Assembly (NCBI GenBank): GCA_963682055.1
Contig: OY821742.1
Location: forward strand, 11,935,752-11,999,751
DNA length: 64,000 bases
Direction of reading: 5' to 3'
From: Primula veris
Lineage: Eukaryota > Streptophyta > Magnoliopsida > Ericales > Primulaceae
The notes beneath the pieces are model-generated. The model was given only the letters and a program-made list of their open reading frames with translations, was not told the origin of the DNA and made no database searches. Made by a program: the position numbers and the translations under genes. This document shows, in pieces, positions 12,449 to 23,401 of the stretch (the stretch's first letter is position 1; every line of letters starts with the position of its first letter).

Positions 12449-12762
12449 GGGCCGGGCAAAAAACCGAAAAAATCGAAACGAACCGATAACCGAATCGAAA
12501 AAAACCGAAAAAAACCAAAACCGAAAAACAGAAAAATTCACGGGTCAGTTTCGGTTTTCAGTAAAACCGAACCGAAAAAGACCGAAAAATAAAAAATAAA
12601 ACCGAAAAATAACCGAAAAAACCGAAACTGGACCAAAAAAACCGGTCCGGTTCGGTTTAAAAAATAAAAAGACCGAAACCGAAAAAAACCGAATTGAAAA
12701 ATATGTTTGGTTTCGGTTTTGGTTTTGCCAAAAACCAAACCGGACCGAACTCAACCCAACCT
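12449..12762. repeat. CCGAAA/AACCGG-rich dispersed repeat, copy 1
   Basis: A ~310-bp island of ACCGAAA, AACCGAACCG and GGTCCGGTTCGGTTT words flanked by GGGCCGGGCA on the left and CAACCCAACC on the right. A second copy with the same order of words lies at 55716-56035, so this is a dispersed family and not a simple microsatellite. Open frames in it on the minus strand are artefacts of the repeat. Confidence 0.7.
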
Positions 12763-13440
12763 TATATATACTATACTCTAGCAATAAAAGTAATTTTTTT
12801 ACCCTTGTTTATTTCGTTTTTAGTATTTACTTTTGTGTTTCATTGTATTTAGTTTAATTACCATCGTAATTAGTTTGATCCTTAGTTTTATCAATAAATT
12901 TATCATCCTTAGTATTTTAATCATTTTGCCATATGTGTCCTAAACGAATAGTCTCACATGTTTATTTAGGAAACAATAATTATTTAGGAAAAAATATTGG
13001 TTTACCACAAACGTTTTTTTTTAAATCAGGTATCGCCACAACCATATCGTAACCGCATACGATAATTGTACAAACCACTTACTGTACCGGCAAACAATAA
13101 TTGTAACCTTACGCGTGCAACATAGGATTAGACCTTTATTGAGATATTCAACCATCGATATTAGAAGCGAAATACAGTGGGGTCCATAAAACTCATGTTT
13201 CCTTAATAATATAGGTTATAATCGATTATAAATAAAATTTGCACATCAAATAATTCAAATTGGGAATATGAAATGACAGATTGGTATGGTTTTATTAGTG
13301 AGAGTACTCATAATTCGGCCATATTTTCAAAAACCTAATCAATCAATCAGTAACCGAACGAATTATTAATCCGGACTAATAAATAATAATATCGCAACCA
13401 AAGCTAAAATGTAGTAAAATTTAAATATTATCAAATAAAC
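12763..13440. other. Upstream region of TPS copy A
   Basis: A+T-rich DNA ending in the pyrimidine-rich TTCTTCTTCTTCTTCC tract at 13459 that begins the likely transcribed leader. Promoter elements are not individually recognisable. Confidence 0.4.
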
Positions 13441-13583
13441 AGAACCAATACCCAAATTTTCTTCTTCTTCTTCTTCCTTTCTTTTCTTCTGTAAAACCTC
13501 TTATTAACCCCTCAACAAATAGCCCAAATTCGACTTTTTATTTTCCAAAACTAGCAAATTAATCATTGATCAGCACAATAAAG

Positions 13584-15259
13584 GTGAGTTTAGTTCACTT
13601 GTAATTCAATTTGCTTGCTTAAAGACATTAATTGAAGCTCATGATTAGGGTTTTGTGATCTGAGTTATTTTCACATTTTGGGTTAAGTTATTTTATCATC
13701 CCAGTCTTTTAATTTTGTTTAATTATATGCCAATTGATATAATATGTGTTTTGTCATAGTCTTGATGGGTTTCAGTGCACATATTAGTGTGTTTTGCCAA
13801 TGCTATTTAAAGAAGAAAAAAAAAGATTAGATCTTTGTTTGTGGGGTTGGTCTCAATTTTTAGTCTTTTGCCGAGTTTGTGATTGGGAAATGTTCGATTT
13901 TGAAAAAATATATTATTTTAGGATTAGTTTCATTCGGTTGGATTGGTTTTAATTGAGTCATTTGGTTGTTCGTATTTGATTTTGTTGTATACCATACAAA
14001 CTGATGTGATCATAGTCTTGATATGGTAGTGTTTTATTATTTAGAGAAGCAAAGATTAGTACTGTTTACCAATGCTATTTAAGGAAAAAAGATTAGTTTA
14101 AACTAAGTCTTTGATTTTGTTATATACTATACAAACTGTTCTGGATTTATCACTAGTCTTGATGTGATCAAGTCTTGATGGATTTATCAAGTCTTTGATT
14201 GGTTCCGTTCGTCTTTAATTTTGTTACAAATGTTACAAAATGATTTGAATTTATCATAGTGTTGATGGGTTTTCAATGGATTTAGAGTTGAGTTATCATT
14301 TTAAGAAAGAAAGATCGGTCTTTTAAGTTTTAATTCAATTCTTTTGGTTGATTCCATTCATCTCTAATTTTGTTACTTACTGTACAAACTGATTTGAATT
14401 TATCATAGTCTTGATGGGTTTTCAATGAATTTACTGGTGATTTATCTTTCTAAGAAACAAATTTCGATCTTTTAATGAAAGTATTTTGGTTGGTTCTCGT
14501 CTGTAATTTTGTTAAATACGGTATAATCCGATTTCGAATTTGTCACAGTCTTGATGGGCTTTCGATGAATTTAATGGTGAGTTATCATTCTAAGAAACAA
14601 AGATTGGATCTTTTTTCTAGGAATAGTCTCGATCCAACTCTTTCACCGAGTTTAGTTCTATGCTAATTGATATTTGTGCTTATCAGAGCCTTGATGGGTT
14701 TCAATGGACATAGTAGATCATTAGTTTATTGCCAATGTTGTTTTGTGGGGAAAAATAGACCTTTTATACGAGCTTAGTGTCAATTATATTCGGTCATCAG
14801 GTTTGCAATTGAAAAGCATTCAATCGTGAAAAAAATGTTACTCTAGGAGTTTAAGATTAATTCAGATGGATTTGTTTTAACTGGAGTCTTTTGGTTGTTC
14901 TTCTTTGATTCTGTTACATCATTTAGAAGCTGATGTGATCATTGTCTTGATGGGTTTCATGTGTATATGAGTGAATTCTCTCAACTGAACTTTTCACTGG
15001 GTCTGCATTTCGAAATATCTGCTTGCTGTTGATTCAATTGAAAGCTAGGAAATGAGTTTATGTTTTATTCCATTGAATCGGTTTTAACAGATTTGTTAAT
15101 TCCTTTTTCAAAGTTTGTATACATAGCTCCACTTGGCTTTAGATGGTTCATATTTCATCTTTGACCTTGTTTCACTTCATTTTATTGCATCTTGAAGTTT
15201 CTTTATCCTAGTGTACTACTTACATATGCTTATTGTAGTCTTGGTTATTGGTAATGCAG
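13584..15259 (+). other. 5'-UTR intron of TPS copy A
   Basis: Donor AAAG|GTGAGT at 13583/13584 and acceptor GTAATGCAG at 15259. The 1.7-kb intron separates a leader exon (starting near 13440) from a short leader piece before the ATG at 15363. It is largely built from degenerate repeats of about 100-150 bp carrying CATAGTCTTGATGGGTTT and TTTGATTTTGTTATA words, and copy B has the same arrangement. The exact transcript start is not visible. Confidence 0.7.
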
Positions 15260-15362
15260 GTAGCTGGGGCTGGTTCTTACAAATAAAATATATCTTAGGT
15301 TTTGGAATTTTGAGTTTTATCTATTCGTGAGGGTTCTTAGTAGAGAGAACAGTGGGGTGAAA

Positions 15363-18300
15363 ATGATGTCGAGATCGTATACCAATCTCTTAGATTTAGC
15401 GTCTGGGAATTTACCGGTAATGGGTAGAGAGAGAGAGCGCAAGAAGCTTTCCAGGGTGATGACTGTTCCCGGTAGCATAGCCGAGCTCGACGATGATCAA
15501 GCTCAGAGTGTGGCTTCGGAAAATCAGTCTTCATTTGCTTCTGATAGATTGATTATTGTTGCTAATCAATTACCCTTAAAAGCAAAACGTAGACAAGATA
15601 ACAAAGGATGGAATTTTAGTTGGGACGAAGACTCTTTACTTTTTCGGCTCAAAGACGGTTTACCAGAAGATATGGAAGTGTTCTATGTTGGGTCTTTGAG
15701 ATTTGATGTTGACCCAATTGAACAAGACGATGTTGCTCAAATTCTATTGGATAAATTTCAAAGTGTCCCTACTTTTTTGCCACCCAATATTCACGAGAAG
15801 TTCTACGATGGTTTTTGCAAAAAGCAGCTATGGCCTCTTTTTCACTACATGCTACCTTATCCACCTGACCAAGGACGGCGCTTTGACCGATCTTTGTGGG
15901 AAGCTTATGTGGCGGCTAATAAGTTGTTTTCGGAAAAAGTTATTGAGGTTTTAAACCCCGAAGATGATTTTGTTTGGATACACGATTATCACTTGATGGT
16001 TTTGCCCACTTTCTTGAGAAGACGTTTTAATCGCTTGAGAATGGGTTTTTTCCTTCATAGCCCTTGGCCATCTTCCGAGATCTATCGAACACTTCCTGTT
16101 AGAAAAGAGATTTTAAAAGCTCTTCTTAATACCGACCTTATTGGTTTCCACACATTCGATTATGCAAGACATTTTCTTTCTTGCTGTAGTCGTATGTTAG
16201 GTTTTGAATATCAATCAAAAAGGGGATATATAGGGTTGGATTATTATGGTAGAACTGTGGGGATTAAGATCATGCCAGTTGGTATTCATATGGGTCAAAT
16301 CGAATCGGTGATAAAAACTGCTGATAAGGAGGGTACACTCGAGAAGCTTAAGATAAAATTTCAGGGAAAAACCGTGTTGCTTGGGATTGATGACATGGAC
16401 ATTTTTAAGGGTATTAATTTGAAATTTTTAGCCATGGAACAAATGCTTAAACAACACCCGAAATGGCAAGGAAGAGCCGTGCTAATACAGATCGTGAATC
16501 CTGCTAGAGGTAGAGGGATTGGTTTAGAGGAAACTCAAGCTGAGATACGAGACAATTGTAATAGAATCAATCAAGAATTTGGAAAACCGGGTTATGACCC
16601 TATAGTTTTAATTGATGAGCCTGTTAGTGGAGGTGAAAAAATAGCTTATTACAGCTTAGCTGAGTGTGTTGTTGTCACAGCTGTTAGGGATGGGATGAAT
16701 TTGACACCGTATGAGTATGTCGTTTGTCGGCAAAATGGGTCCCAAGAGAGTATGTTGGTTATATCCGAGTTTATCGGGTGTTCACCTTCATTAAGCGGCG
16801 CAATACGAATAAACCCATGGAATGTTGAAGCTACAGGTGAAGCTATGAACGAGGCTATAGTTATGAAACAAGGGGAGAAGCAAATTAGGCACGAGAAACA
16901 TTATAAGTACATAAGTACACATGATGTGGCGTATTGGTCACAAAGCTTTTTGCAAGATATGGAGAGAACATGTGCGGATCATTTTAGGCAAAGGTGTTGG
17001 GGAGTCGGGTTGGGATTTGGGTTTAGAGTTGTGGCGCTTGATCCGAATTTTAAGAAGCTATCGACAGATACGATTGTGTCGGAATATAGTAGGGCGAAGA
17101 GTAGAGCGATATTGTTGGACTACGATGGTACTGTTATGCCTCAAAATGTTCATAATAAGACCCCTAGTGCTGATGTTATTTCGATTTTGAATAGACTGTG
17201 TGACGATCCGAGAAATATGGTTTTTATTGTTAGTGGAAGAGGGAAAGAGAGCTTAAGCAAGTGGTTTTCTCCTTGCAAGAAACTTGGGATTGCTGCTGAA
17301 CATGGATATCGTCTAAGGTCTCTCTCTCTCTCTGGTTTGTGATTTTTTAGAGTCCATTACTACTATGTTAGTAATTTTGATCTTGTTAGTTGTTAGTTAT
17401 GCTTTTGATATCACATGTACACATGTACCCTTTCTATTTGTGGTTTTAGAATCTTTCTTAAAAATTTTGTTTTAGAATGTTTAGTTTCTTGTTGTTATGT
17501 GATCCGGAGGTTTCGGGTTCGAGTCGTGGAAGCAGCCTTTTGCAGAAATGCAATGGAAGGCTCTCTACATTAGGCCCAAAGTGGCCCGGCTCCTCCCCAA
17601 ACCCCCGCATAACGGGAGCTTTAGCACCGAGTTTGCCCTCTAGAACGTGCAGTTTCTTGTCACATGTCTACATATGTTAGCATTTAGTCTCGAGTGTCAA
17701 GTTGAAACTTGATTTAGCCATTTAGGTAGAAAAGTTGCCATTGGAAACTATTATAAAATCTTAAGAGAGGAGGTGTACATCTTTTTATGAACGTGTCATT
17801 TAAGTTTTTTCTTGTTTTTCAAATCCCATCAACTTCTTATTAACCTGTTTGGTCAATGCCGATTGGTTCTTTAAGCTTACAATTTTAAATTAGTCTTTGA
17901 CTCTTCGTCTTTTCTTTAGTATGCTAATTTATTTTATTCTATTTATCGGAAGGTGACTTAAGTTTTAATTATTAAAGGAAAAAAAGAATATGTCAGTGAT
18001 TGGAAAGTCAGTTAGTCATTTGACGCTTACATTAACTTTCGATCTACAAATTTGTTTGTGGTGCCTATATTCTCCTTGCACATGGTACTTTACCATTTCT
18101 TTCTCATTTGAATTGTGCGGTTTACAACTTTGGTGCCTTAGACGGATCAATATTTGATAGCGAGGCTTACTGATTTGTTTGGGTAAAACAGAAAGTTGTG
18201 TGTTTTCCAGGAAATATAGAATTGAACAAAATAGAAAATAACATAAACTGAAATTATCATTATATATGTGATCATGAAAAAAGTTACTTTTGATTGAAGA

Positions 18301-21300
18301 GACTGTATAATCCATTAGTAAAAGTACCCAATAATTCAACAAATTTAGGGCCCTTGACTCTTGATAGACAACCCTATGAGAGAGTTAGAGGAGAAGAATC
18401 TGCAGAAAGTCTGTCTATCACAGCCTTCTGTTTAATCCAAGGAGAAAGTTGAGGGAGGGGCACTGAAGGAAATGTTTTTTTATTTTTATCTTCTTTTCAA
18501 ATATTACCCATAATTTGTCTATCAGAGCCTCTATATACAGAAAGATTGTGTACAACTGCTGCAAATACACATAGATAATTAGAGATTAATTCACTTTTGT
18601 ACCCTGTGTTTGTCACGAAAAAGCAATTAGTACCCCATGTTTGCAAAAACTTGATTTAGTACCCCATGTTTTATACAATTGACTTGATTTAGTGACCTGG
18701 TCATAAATTTTACCAAAAACACGCCGGATACAGTCATTTAAAGGGTAAAAGACATTTCTGCCCTTATTTTTGAAGGAAAATTTTCAATCCTTTAATGTAA
18801 TAACACAAAACAAAAACAGTTTATTTGTATGTATATGTATGTATGTATTAATCGTATTAGGGTTTGGAGTGGGCGGCGGCGGCTGAAGGAGAGGCAGCAC
18901 CAACGACGGTGGGAAGATGCGGCAGGGGACAGGTTAGAGGTGTATGGATGTATAGATATGTGTATGTATCTATATATATGGGTGTATGTATGTATATATG
19001 TATATATGTATGTATATCTATGCAAGTATATATCTATATATATATGGCGGTGGGTGGGTGAACGGACGGCAAAGGTGGGTGGTTGAGGGGGTGGCATCGA
19101 CGAAGGTGGGTGGGTGGATGAGGAGGAGGCGGGTATCTATATACATGTATGTATCTATATATGTATGTATATCTATGTAAATAAACGATTATCTATATGT
19201 AAGGGGTTTGGTGGCGGTGACAGGTGGGTGGAGGGGCGGCTGTGGGTGGTGGAGGAGGCGGCGGGCATATATACATGTATGTATCTATATCTATGTATGT
19301 ATGTATCTATGTAATGTATATATTATAATTATAATTATTTTTAGGTAGTGAATGTGTTATTATTATTATTGTTGTAGGGTTAAATGTCTGTTTTACCCTT
19401 CATTTAAAGTCAAGTGATATGCATGTGCCACTATCCGGCGTGTTTTCGGTTAAAATTTACGACGAGATCACTAAATCAAGCCAATTGTACAAACTTGGGG
19501 TACTAAATCAAGTTTTTGAAAACATGGGGTACTAATTGCTATTTCGTGACAAACACATGGTACAAAAGTGAATTAATCTCAGATAATTGTATATGGCTGC
19601 CAAAATTTAATACTCCGTAGTTATTTATTTTTTACAACCTTGGTTGCATCAGTTTAAGCATTTCCTGATTAACTGTTGATAGTTGAGGTAATGCACTGAT
19701 GCTTAAGAAAAAGATAAATATAGTAGCTGAACCTAAAAGTGGTCCACTGTTTTCTCTATTGCCTGTTTATCTTTTGAAATATGAAAGTCGTGTTATAGTT
19801 TATCCATCATTGTTGGCTGTAACTGTTATACTCGTGCTCTTGCGCATCTCTTCTTCTGTCATTTGTGATTTGGCCTTATATATGTACTATCTAGTGATTG
19901 CAAAGCTATTGAGTCTGCATAGATAAAATATGCAATTTTAGAATTTCCCTTCACCCTTGCTTTCGACATCTTTATAACATTTTTTAATGTTTTAAACATT
20001 TAAAAAATATCTCAGATGGCCACAAAGTGAAGGATGGGTACTGGGTTGTCAGAGTACAGAATTCAGCTGGATGCAAATGGCGGAACCAGTAATGAAATTG
20101 TATACCGAAGCAACTGATGGTTCTTCAATCGAGGTTAAGGAAAGTGCTTTAGTATGGCAATATCGTGATGCGGACCAAGGATTTGGCTATTCTCAGGCAA
20201 AAGAGATGTTAAATCATCTCGAGAGTGTTTTGGCAAATGAACCTGTTTCTGTTAAAAGTGGTCAGTTCATCGTCGAAGTGAAGCCTCAGGTATGTCATTT
20301 CATGCACCTTCCTTATATTTGTTGTCTTTGTTTCATACATGAATATGTAAACATAATGGAACATATATTGTTAATCAGATTTCGTATCAGCAAACCTTTT
20401 AACATTGATAATTTTATTAATAATGATTTTGATAATATATAAACTCATTTTGTGAAATGTTTTGAATAAATTCTTACAAGTACGGCATCTCTAAAGGTTT
20501 GATTAGGATTCTCATGGGAGTTTTGTGCTTGATCATTCTCTAGACAATGCTCTATAATCTATACCTGTTCATTAGCGTGATGTGTGCCAATCTAATGTGT
20601 TAGGGTGGCAATCTAATGTGGCCCGCTTTCTTATGTTAGAGTAGCAATCTAATGAGTCACTGTCTAACCAGTTTCACTCATAGGATGTGACGGCGTGTGG
20701 TTTACTTTATTTAGACAAGAAGCCAAAATTGGGGACCGTAATTGGTTAGATACTAATCATCTTTTTTTTTAAATCAAGGTTCCCACTGTAACGAATTCCA
20801 TTTAGTTAAAGCTTTCAATTTTGAGAAGTTGAAATCCACCTCAGATTAGAAAACCTTGTAAAATAATGTATTAACCCTGAATTAAAAAACTTTAGAAAAT
20901 CCAATCAAGTATCCACATAAAAGAACCCACAGAAATCAGTTCTTTAATTACTTATCTCTATCCGACCAAGTTGGCCCTTGGTGTTAGCTATCACTTGTCA
21001 CAATCCATATAAAAGAACCTACATAAATCAGTTCTTTAATTACTTATCTCTATCCGACCAAGTTGGCCCTTGGTGTTAATTAATCACTTATCAGCAGCAT
21101 CCAACTTCTAGGGTAGTGCTCTTATGCTTGGAGTTTTACAATTCATGGTATTTCTTCTAGGAATCGTTTTAAGTCTTTGGGTATTATATTGGAATCTGCC
21201 TTTGAAATGTAGAGAAAAACAAATTAAGTTAATCTGTTGGAATCACCATTTATGATGTTTAAAAAATCATATTATTGAATCTAATCTTGTATAACCGCAA

Positions 21301-21746
21301 CCATGTGTGAACCTTTGGTGTCATTGTCACCTTATGCCATTTAGGTTAGTGCCGTGAGCCTAAGACTTGAGACCCTTTAAAATTCATGCTCTCTTTTTTC
21401 TTAGGGAGTGAGCAAAGGCCTAGTTGCGGAAAAAATCTTCACAGCCATGAAAGATATAGGAAAGCAAGCAGATTTTGTGCTTTGCATCGGTGATGATAGA
21501 TCGGACGAAGACATGTTTGAAGCATTTGGTAATGCAGTATCGAACGATACTGTTTCGGCTTATGCTTCGTTATTTGCATGCACTGTTGGACAAAAGCCAA
21601 GCAAAGCCAAATATTACTTGGACGATACAACACAGGTTATAAACATGCTCGATTCCCTTGCCGAAGTTACTGATTCTCCATTTTACTCTGAAGAAGAAGA
21701 GGAAGAGGAAGAGGTAGAGGAAGAGGAAGATGATGTGCCACCTTGA
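15363..21746 (+). CDS. TPS7: Class II trehalose-6-phosphate synthase/phosphatase-like protein, TPS7 type (copy A)
   Basis: Three coding exons: 15363-17317, 20016-20289 and 21405-21746, giving 856 residues, the usual class II length. The ATG at 15363 (MMSRSYTNLLDL) was chosen because copy B starts there and TPS7 proteins share this N-terminus. The N-terminal glycosyltransferase-20 domain shows VWIHDYHLMVLP (from about residue 205), LLGIDDMDIFKGI and VRDGMNLTPYEY. The C-terminal HAD phosphatase-like domain shows LLDYDGT (about 584-590), VSGRGK, and GDDRSDEDMF (about 772-781), so the known phosphatase motifs are all present. Class II TPS proteins are mostly regarded as regulatory, with little or no synthase activity, and bind 14-3-3 and SnRK1; that is family knowledge. 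The tail is a Glu-rich run ending DDVPP. Intron 1 (17318-20015) holds a SINE and a Mutator-like element that copy B lacks. No disabling change is seen. Confidence 0.95.
17483..17660 (+). mobile_element. Au-type SINE in intron 1 of TPS copy A
   Basis: The body (17493-17650) has the pol III B-box GGGTTCGAGTC and the conserved 3' region of the plant Au SINE family (ATTAGGCCCAAAGTGGCC; CCCCGCATAACGGGAGCTTT; GTTTGCCCTCT). It is bracketed by a 10-bp target-site duplication AGTTTCTTGT at 17483-17492 and 17651-17660. The equivalent intron of copy B lacks it, so it inserted after the gene duplication or was lost from B. Confidence 0.88.
18582..19580. mobile_element. Non-autonomous Mutator-like element (long TIRs) in intron 1 of TPS copy A
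   Basis: The 999-bp element begins GAGATTAATTCACTTTTGTA and ends with the same sequence inverted. The terminal inverted repeats run about 170-200 bp (to about 18755 and from about 19375), sharing AGTACCCCATGTTT and CGCCGGATA words. It is flanked by a near-perfect 9-bp duplication: AGATAATTA (18573-18581) and AGATAATTG (19581-19589). Long TIRs, GAGA start and 9-bp duplications are Mutator-like features. There is no transposase; the interior alternates TATGTATGTA microsatellite with G+C-rich blocks (GGGCGGCGGCGGCTGAAGG). Copy B has no counterpart; this element plus the SINE explain most of the intron length difference. Confidence 0.85.
20912..21095. repeat. 92-bp tandem duplication in intron 2 of TPS copy A
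   Basis: A 92-bp segment starting TCCACATAAAAGAACC at 20912 is repeated from 21004 (TCCATATAAAAGAACC), both containing CCGACCAAGTTGGCCCTTGG. Copy B has a single version (38736-38825), so the duplication happened in copy A after the genes separated. Confidence 0.85.
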
Positions 21747-21949
21747 TCATTTAAGGATTATCCTTCTCCAATTATCTTACATTCCCTTTCCCTTGTGAAC
21801 TGCACAGTATTTGGTTGTCTCGTGGATATTTGTTTATGTACTGTATCATTTTAGACTTAGGCGGCGGCCAAATATTTCCTCACTTGTTGTACTCTGGTAT
21901 GATTTCTGGTAAGGACAAATTTTCTCAATAGTTTCGATAAATGAGTGAG

Positions 21950-22649
21950 GAACTTAGATGGATTTGCAAATCTTCATGTACATATGGGGAATTCAAGAAG
22001 TTGTGTTCCAAATGGATGGGTGGTGTATGTATAATATGAACGTGTAGATATGAATAACATCCATGATTCTATGTTTCAATCAGCCACCAGGTATATATAT
22101 ATAAAATATAATGTATGTCATGCAAACTAAATATAAATGTGATAGTTTTGCAACGAATATAGAATATATTGGTTTTTGTTTTGGACTGGACTAAAGTAAA
22201 TTATTTGCCCCTTGGTATTCCAAATACACCATTTTCCTACGAGTCCGTCCGGCCCCGACTTTATCTATCAAATAAGGTATTAATGGGACGCACCGGACAT
22301 GTAATCAAGTCCTAAGCAACTGATACCCCAAACATACTAGGCTAGGAAAAATAGATAAATCTGTAATAACCGTGTTAATGGAGAGTTAAAGACCTTAAAC
22401 TAGTACTACAATATTTTAATTTCTACATTTAGTATTTTTAGTATTAACGAATTTATAGTTCTTCTATGCAGGGATATTGGAGCTTTTCCTATTTCAATAA
22501 GATTGGTACATTTTATATATAACATGTCTGGACTAATCAGTCTACTATCTGTCTGCATGGATGTAATCATTTTGTATAAATACTACTACTAAATTACGTA
22601 GCCTCCTTTTTTAGTTAAATTGTGTCACGTCATTTTTTTTTATCATGGT
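21950..22649. other. Intergenic between TPS copy A and the viral insertion
   Basis: 3' UTR-like homology to copy B ends near 21950. Beyond it the DNA is A+T-rich with an (AT)n patch at 22092-22112; no gene is seen. Confidence 0.5.
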
Positions 22650-22737
22650 CGTTCTTTCCCATAAATTTGATGTAAATTTTACTTTTCACAAATTAAAATG
22701 AGAAACATTTGTAAGAATTGGTTAAACTAATAAAAAT
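22650..22737. repeat. 88-bp direct repeat, left flank of viral insertion
   Basis: It starts CGTTCTTTCCCATAAATTTG and ends ACTAATAAAAAT. It matches 29884-29971 over 88 bp with one difference (A at 22717, C at 29951). It has stops in the adjoining viral frame, so it is read as duplicated host target DNA. Confidence 0.85.
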
Positions 22738-22739
22738 CT

Positions 22740-22862
22740 GGTGCCGAAGAAGATCGTGATTTTGCCCAGAGTAACGAAGATATGGAAAACTATATGGATC
22801 ATCTTATAGATGAACACGTGCCAAAAGTCACAACAAATGATAAGGGAAAAACAAAAGCTTGA
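22740..22862 (+). pseudogene. Viral ORF2, C-terminal fragment
   Basis: A 40-codon open frame runs into the insertion from its left edge and stops at TGA 22860-22862. It is acidic then lysine-rich (AEEDRDFAQSNED near the start, NDKGKTKA at the end), with no start codon of its own at the junction. Its place just upstream of the viral intergenic region is where the 3' end of ORF2 should be, so I read it as ORF2's tail split off by permutation. This rests on position and composition, not on a recognised domain. Confidence 0.55.
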
Positions 22863-23237
22863 CAGCTTATCATATTCCAAAGAGATAAGATTCCTTCAAT
22901 TACTACCCTAAATTTACGTGTCGATGGGGCCCAATGCGCACCCGGCGTAATTTACGGAAAAGCTGTGAATCAAGTCTTTTAGATGGGCCAGTATGTTGGC
23001 CAGTATTAGCCGTCCATGTTTTAACATATTATGGTTAGTGCGCTTATTGTGTAATGCGCATTCTGGTTAGTGCGCTAGGTTTTAGTGCGCATTTACTTTT
23101 TTTTTTTTCTTTTGTTTCAAAGCTCAGCCTATATAAGGGACATGATGTCTGATGTAATAGAAAAGCAATTTCAGTGTGTAACTCTCTCTCTCTTGTAAAA
23201 ATTGCTCAAGTTTGAAAATAATATAAGAATCTTGTTT
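22863..23237 (+). promoter_or_regulatory. Viral intergenic promoter and leader start
   Basis: A TATA box (CTATATAAGG, 23129-23138) sits about 110 bp before the primer site, as in caulimovirid full-length transcripts. A pyrimidine tract (AACTCTCTCTCTCTTG) follows near 23178. Upstream, the words GTTAGTGCGC (23034, 23066) and TTTAGTGCGC (23081) recur, possible enhancer repeats. AATAATATAAG at 23216 is a weak poly(A)-signal candidate. Confidence 0.65.
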
Positions 23238-23252
23238 TGGTATCAGAGCCAA
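23238..23252 (+). promoter_or_regulatory. Primer-binding site for tRNA-iMet
   Basis: TGGTATCAGAGCCAA is the standard caulimovirid primer site complementary to the 3' end of plant initiator tRNA-Met. It lies about 110 bp after the TATA box and 150 bp before the ORF1 ATG, as expected for minus-strand DNA synthesis. Confidence 0.9.
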
Positions 23253-23401
23253 GCCTTTAATTCAACTCGTCGCGTTTTTGAGCTCACCTACTTAGCCCAA
23301 AGAGGCATCCAAGGTATAACGCTCTTTTTTGTTCGTTGACTGTTGATTTAAATCCTTACGCCTTTTATTCCGCATAATTCTTATATTCATGTTAATTTAT
23401 T

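Noticed and set aside
12538..12784. Minus-strand frames rich in Phe, Arg and Gly
   Set aside because: Translation of the CCGAAA-rich repeat; the same peptides appear from copy 2 at 55821-56189.
15327..15362. Upstream start for TPS copy A
   Set aside because: The extended frame starts with GTG and has no counterpart in copy B; the family N-terminus begins at the ATG at 15363.
18792..19314. Overlapping Tyr/Ile-rich frames on both strands
   Set aside because: Products of TATGTATGTA microsatellite inside the Mutator-like element.
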